The notes beneath the pieces were generated by a model. The model did no database searches and was not told where the DNA came from. It was given only the letters and a program-made list of their open reading frames with translations. Position numbers and translations under genes: made by a program. From DATGXB01 sp035298905 (lineage in GTDB: Bacteria > Cyanobacteriota > Cyanobacteriia > Cyanobacteriales > Nostocaceae), in assembly GCA_035298905.1 (NCBI GenBank), contig DATGXQ010000126.1, forward strand, positions 7,857 to 71,856: a DNA stretch of 64,000 nt. Direction: 5' to 3'. This document shows positions 62,234 through 64,000 of this stretch, one piece after another; the first letter of the stretch is position 1, and every line of letters starts with the position of its first letter.

Positions 62234-62875
62234 ATGGCAGGAAAATTAATTGTTTTTGAAGGGGTGGAAGGGTGCGGTAAAACCACTCAAATGCAGCTAT
62301 GTTTTGAATGGCTGTCAAGTTTGGGTTTATCTGTGGTTGTCACTCGTGAACCGGGAGGAACGGAGTTAGGTTTAGATTTACGTCGTTTGTTACTGGAAAA
62401 ATCAGAAGATAAACCCATTGCTCAATTGACAGAATTACTTTTATATGCTGCTGATAGAGCGCAACATGTAGAACAAGAACTTAAACCACATTTGAACCAA
62501 GGAAAGTGGATTTTATGCGATCGCTATACTGACTCTACCATTGCTTATCAAGGTTATGGCAGAAAGTTGGATATCAGTTTGATTAACCAACTCAATCAAA
62601 TTGCTACAAGTGGTTTAGAAAGTGATTTAACTATCTGGTTAGATGTAGATGTAGAGGAAGGACTAACCAGAAAACGCGCTAACTTAGACGTGTTTGATAG
62701 AATTGAGCAAGAAGCGATCGCTTTTCATCGACGTGTACAACAAGGTTATCAAGAGTTAGCAAATTCTCACCCAGCGCGTATTGTTCCTGTTGATGGGAGT
62801 TTAAGTCAGGAAAAGGTACATAAAAGTATTAGGAAAATTATTAGCGATCGCTTTTTGAGTTCATCATATAATTGA
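62234..62875 (+). CDS. tmk: Thymidylate kinase
   Basis: A 213-residue enzyme converting dTMP to dTDP: FEGVEGCGKTTQ (P-loop), REPGGTELG (DRP-like substrate loop), CDRYTDSTIAYQGYGR and a LID region (GLTRKRANLDVFD). Followed by holB after a repeat that fills the whole gap. The P-loop GVEGCGKTT is that of tmk. Confidence 0.95.
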   Translation: MAGKLIVFEGVEGCGKTTQMQLCFEWLSSLGLSVVVTREPGGTELGLDLRRLLLEKSEDKPIAQLTELLLYAADRAQHVEQELKPHLNQGKWILCDRYTDSTIAYQGYGRKLDISLINQLNQIATSGLESDLTIWLDVDVEEGLTRKRANLDVFDRIEQEAIAFHRRVQQGYQELANSHPARIVPVDGSLSQEKVHKSIRKIISDRFLSSSYN

Positions 62876-62981
62876 TATAGCAGATTTCGGGTAAATGAGG
62901 TACAAATTTTAAGACAAAAGCCATATACCAAGAGACTTTCAACTCTGTTCCTTGTTCCCTGTTCCCTGTTCCCTGCTGTAA
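62876..62981 (-). repeat. TACAGCAG/CTGCTGTA repeat, copy 10 (inverted), fills the tmk-holB spacer
   Basis: TATAGCAGATTTCGGGTAAA, GAGGTACAAA, GTTCCCT heptamers and CTGCTGTAA. It starts 1 base after the tmk stop and ends at the base before the holB ATG. Confidence 0.82.
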
Positions 62982-63947
62982 ATGAGCTTTGAGCCTTTTT
63001 CCCCTCTCATCGGACAACCACAAGCTATAGAATTGTTAACCCAAGCGGTAAGACAAAACCGAGTACCACCCGCTTATCTGTTTGTCGGTGCTGACGGTAT
63101 CGGTAGAAGTTTGGCTGCAAAATGTTTTATTGAACTGCTATTTTCTACTATTGTCGAACCCCAATCAATTCCCATCTTACAAAACCGCATTCAGCAAAGA
63201 AATCATCCTGCTTTGTTGTGGGTAGAACCTACCTATCAATATCAAGGACAAAGACTCACAGCAGCAGAAGCCGCAGAAAAAGGAGTAAAACGCAAAGCAC
63301 CACCTGTAATTCGCTTAGAACAAATTCGAGAAATTACAGAATTTCTTTCCCGTCCACCTTTGGAAGCACCAAGAAATATTGTAGTTTTAGAACAAGCGGA
63401 AACAATGGCGGAAGCGGCTGCAAATGCTTTATTAAAAACCTTAGAAGAACCGGGACAAGCAACATTAATTTTAATCGCTCCTTCCCCTGAATCAATCTTA
63501 CCGACCTTAGTTTCTCGCTGTCAACGCATTCCCTTTTACCGCTTAGATGAAGCTAGTGTAGTGCAAGTTCTAACGAGAACCGGACATAGTGAAATTTTGC
63601 AACATCCAGCCATCTTAAGATTAGCATCTGGTAGTCCCGGCAGCGCGATCGACTCTTATCAACAACTCCAAAATATCCCCACTGAATTATTAGCACAAGC
63701 TACAAAAATCCCTACATCCTACCGCCAAGCTTTAGAATTAGGGCAAAAAATAGATAAAGAACTAGACACAGAAGCTCAACTTTGGTTAGTTGAATATTTG
63801 CAACAATCTTATTGGCAAAAAACCCCACAACCCAAAATCATAGAACAACTAGAAAAAACCCGCAAAAACCTCCTAGCTTACGCCCAACCCCGCCTAGTTT
63901 GGGAATGTACATTTTTAGCATTATTTGAAATATCTCGCAGCTTTTAG
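62982..63947 (+). CDS. holB: DNA polymerase III delta' subunit
   Basis: A 321-residue clamp-loader subunit: PFSPLIGQPQAIELLTQAVR, LFVGADGIGRSLAAKCF (Walker A lacking Lys, as usual in delta'), NIVVLEQAETMAEAAANALL, LLKTLEEPGQATLILIAPSP and LVSRCQRIPF (SRC motif). It works with tau/gamma and delta to load the sliding clamp. The ATG directly follows repeat copy 10, so its ribosome-binding region is repeat DNA. The gene order tmk-holB is common in bacteria. Confidence 0.92.
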   Translation: MSFEPFSPLIGQPQAIELLTQAVRQNRVPPAYLFVGADGIGRSLAAKCFIELLFSTIVEPQSIPILQNRIQQRNHPALLWVEPTYQYQGQRLTAAEAAEKGVKRKAPPVIRLEQIREITEFLSRPPLEAPRNIVVLEQAETMAEAAANALLKTLEEPGQATLILIAPSPESILPTLVSRCQRIPFYRLDEASVVQVLTRTGHSEILQHPAILRLASGSPGSAIDSYQQLQNIPTELLAQATKIPTSYRQALELGQKIDKELDTEAQLWLVEYLQQSYWQKTPQPKIIEQLEKTRKNLLAYAQPRLVWECTFLALFEISRSF

Positions 63948-63949
63948 AG

Positions 63950-63997
63950 TAGAATTCAGGAGTCAGAATTCAGGAGTCAGGAGTCAGGAGTCAGAAT
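63950..63997. repeat. GGAGTCA heptamer tract
   Basis: Five GGAGTCA/GAATTCA units after holB, the same heptamer as in repeat copies 4 and 7; runs toward the window end. Confidence 0.8.
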
Positions 63998-64000
63998 AAT

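Overview
The window looks like chromosomal DNA of a filamentous, probably heterocyst-forming cyanobacterium (Nostocales). Evidence: the HIP1 octamer GCGATCGC is scattered throughout; there is a Photosystem II gene (psb30), a GAF-GAF-PAS adenylate cyclase of the CyaB type, a DUF2808 protein, an RRM-type RNA-binding protein, a split manganese exporter (two half-size GDT1 genes) and a RexT/thioredoxin pair; and heptamer-type tandem repeats typical of this group sit in many spacers. No rRNA, tRNA or CRISPR array was recognised.

Layout. (1) 1-8081: right-hand part of an integrated element. It carries a VapE-type replication protein cut by the window edge, small overlapping genes, a phage-type PAPS-reductase-like protein, an ASCH protein, a secreted thermonuclease-like protein and a large serine recombinase reading leftwards at the border. 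It abuts an orphan C-terminal half of comM (8082-8705), so the element most likely sits inside comM, with the other half beyond the left edge. (2) 8.9-33 kb: ordinary core genes: uridine phosphorylase, retropepsin-like protease, oxidoreductase, adenylate cyclase, PAPS reductase cysH, rbp, sbcD, an APC permease, recJ, psb30, a YkgJ-type protein, the two Hmx half-exporters and a glycosyl-hydrolase-like secreted protein. (3) 32.7-42.5 kb: a BMP-family (nucleoside-type) ABC transporter whose four genes are separated by two blocks of opposite-strand genes. The first block is the most unusual part of the window: a calpain-like cysteine protease carrying a short segment that resembles the eCIS-core (DUF4157) motif, translationally overlapped by a lipoprotein gene, a second lipoprotein paralogue preceded by a 60-bp remnant of the protease 3' end, and an N-terminally truncated AAA+ ATPase of the eCIS type. 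I read it as an effector (toxin)/immunity-like cassette that has undergone tandem duplication. (4) 42.7-48.5 kb: housekeeping genes (TPR protein, FAD oxidase, rtcA, ROK kinase, creatininase family, 2TM protein). (5) 48.7-59.4 kb: a redox/electrophile-defence neighbourhood: azoR with a divergent HxlR regulator sharing a 31-bp motif, a VWA pair, RexT with TrxA2 and a perfect operator palindrome, an SDR, a nitroreductase, a GST, an MFS exporter, an alpha/beta hydrolase and a quinone-reductase-like flavoprotein. (6) 59.4-64 kb: a dCache histidine kinase, then tmk and holB.

Spacers are full of repeats. A ~105-bp family with TACAGCAG/CTGCTGTA ends and internal heptamer tracts occurs ten times and defines one gene's C-terminus (the HxlR regulator) and one gene's start region (holB). 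There is also a 212-bp MITE with a 6-bp target duplication, and several small perfect palindromes. Candidate RNA elements include an SD-sequestering hairpin before rbp, a structured cysH leader, and an NtcA-type promoter in front of a small-RNA-like hairpin at about 12.9 kb.
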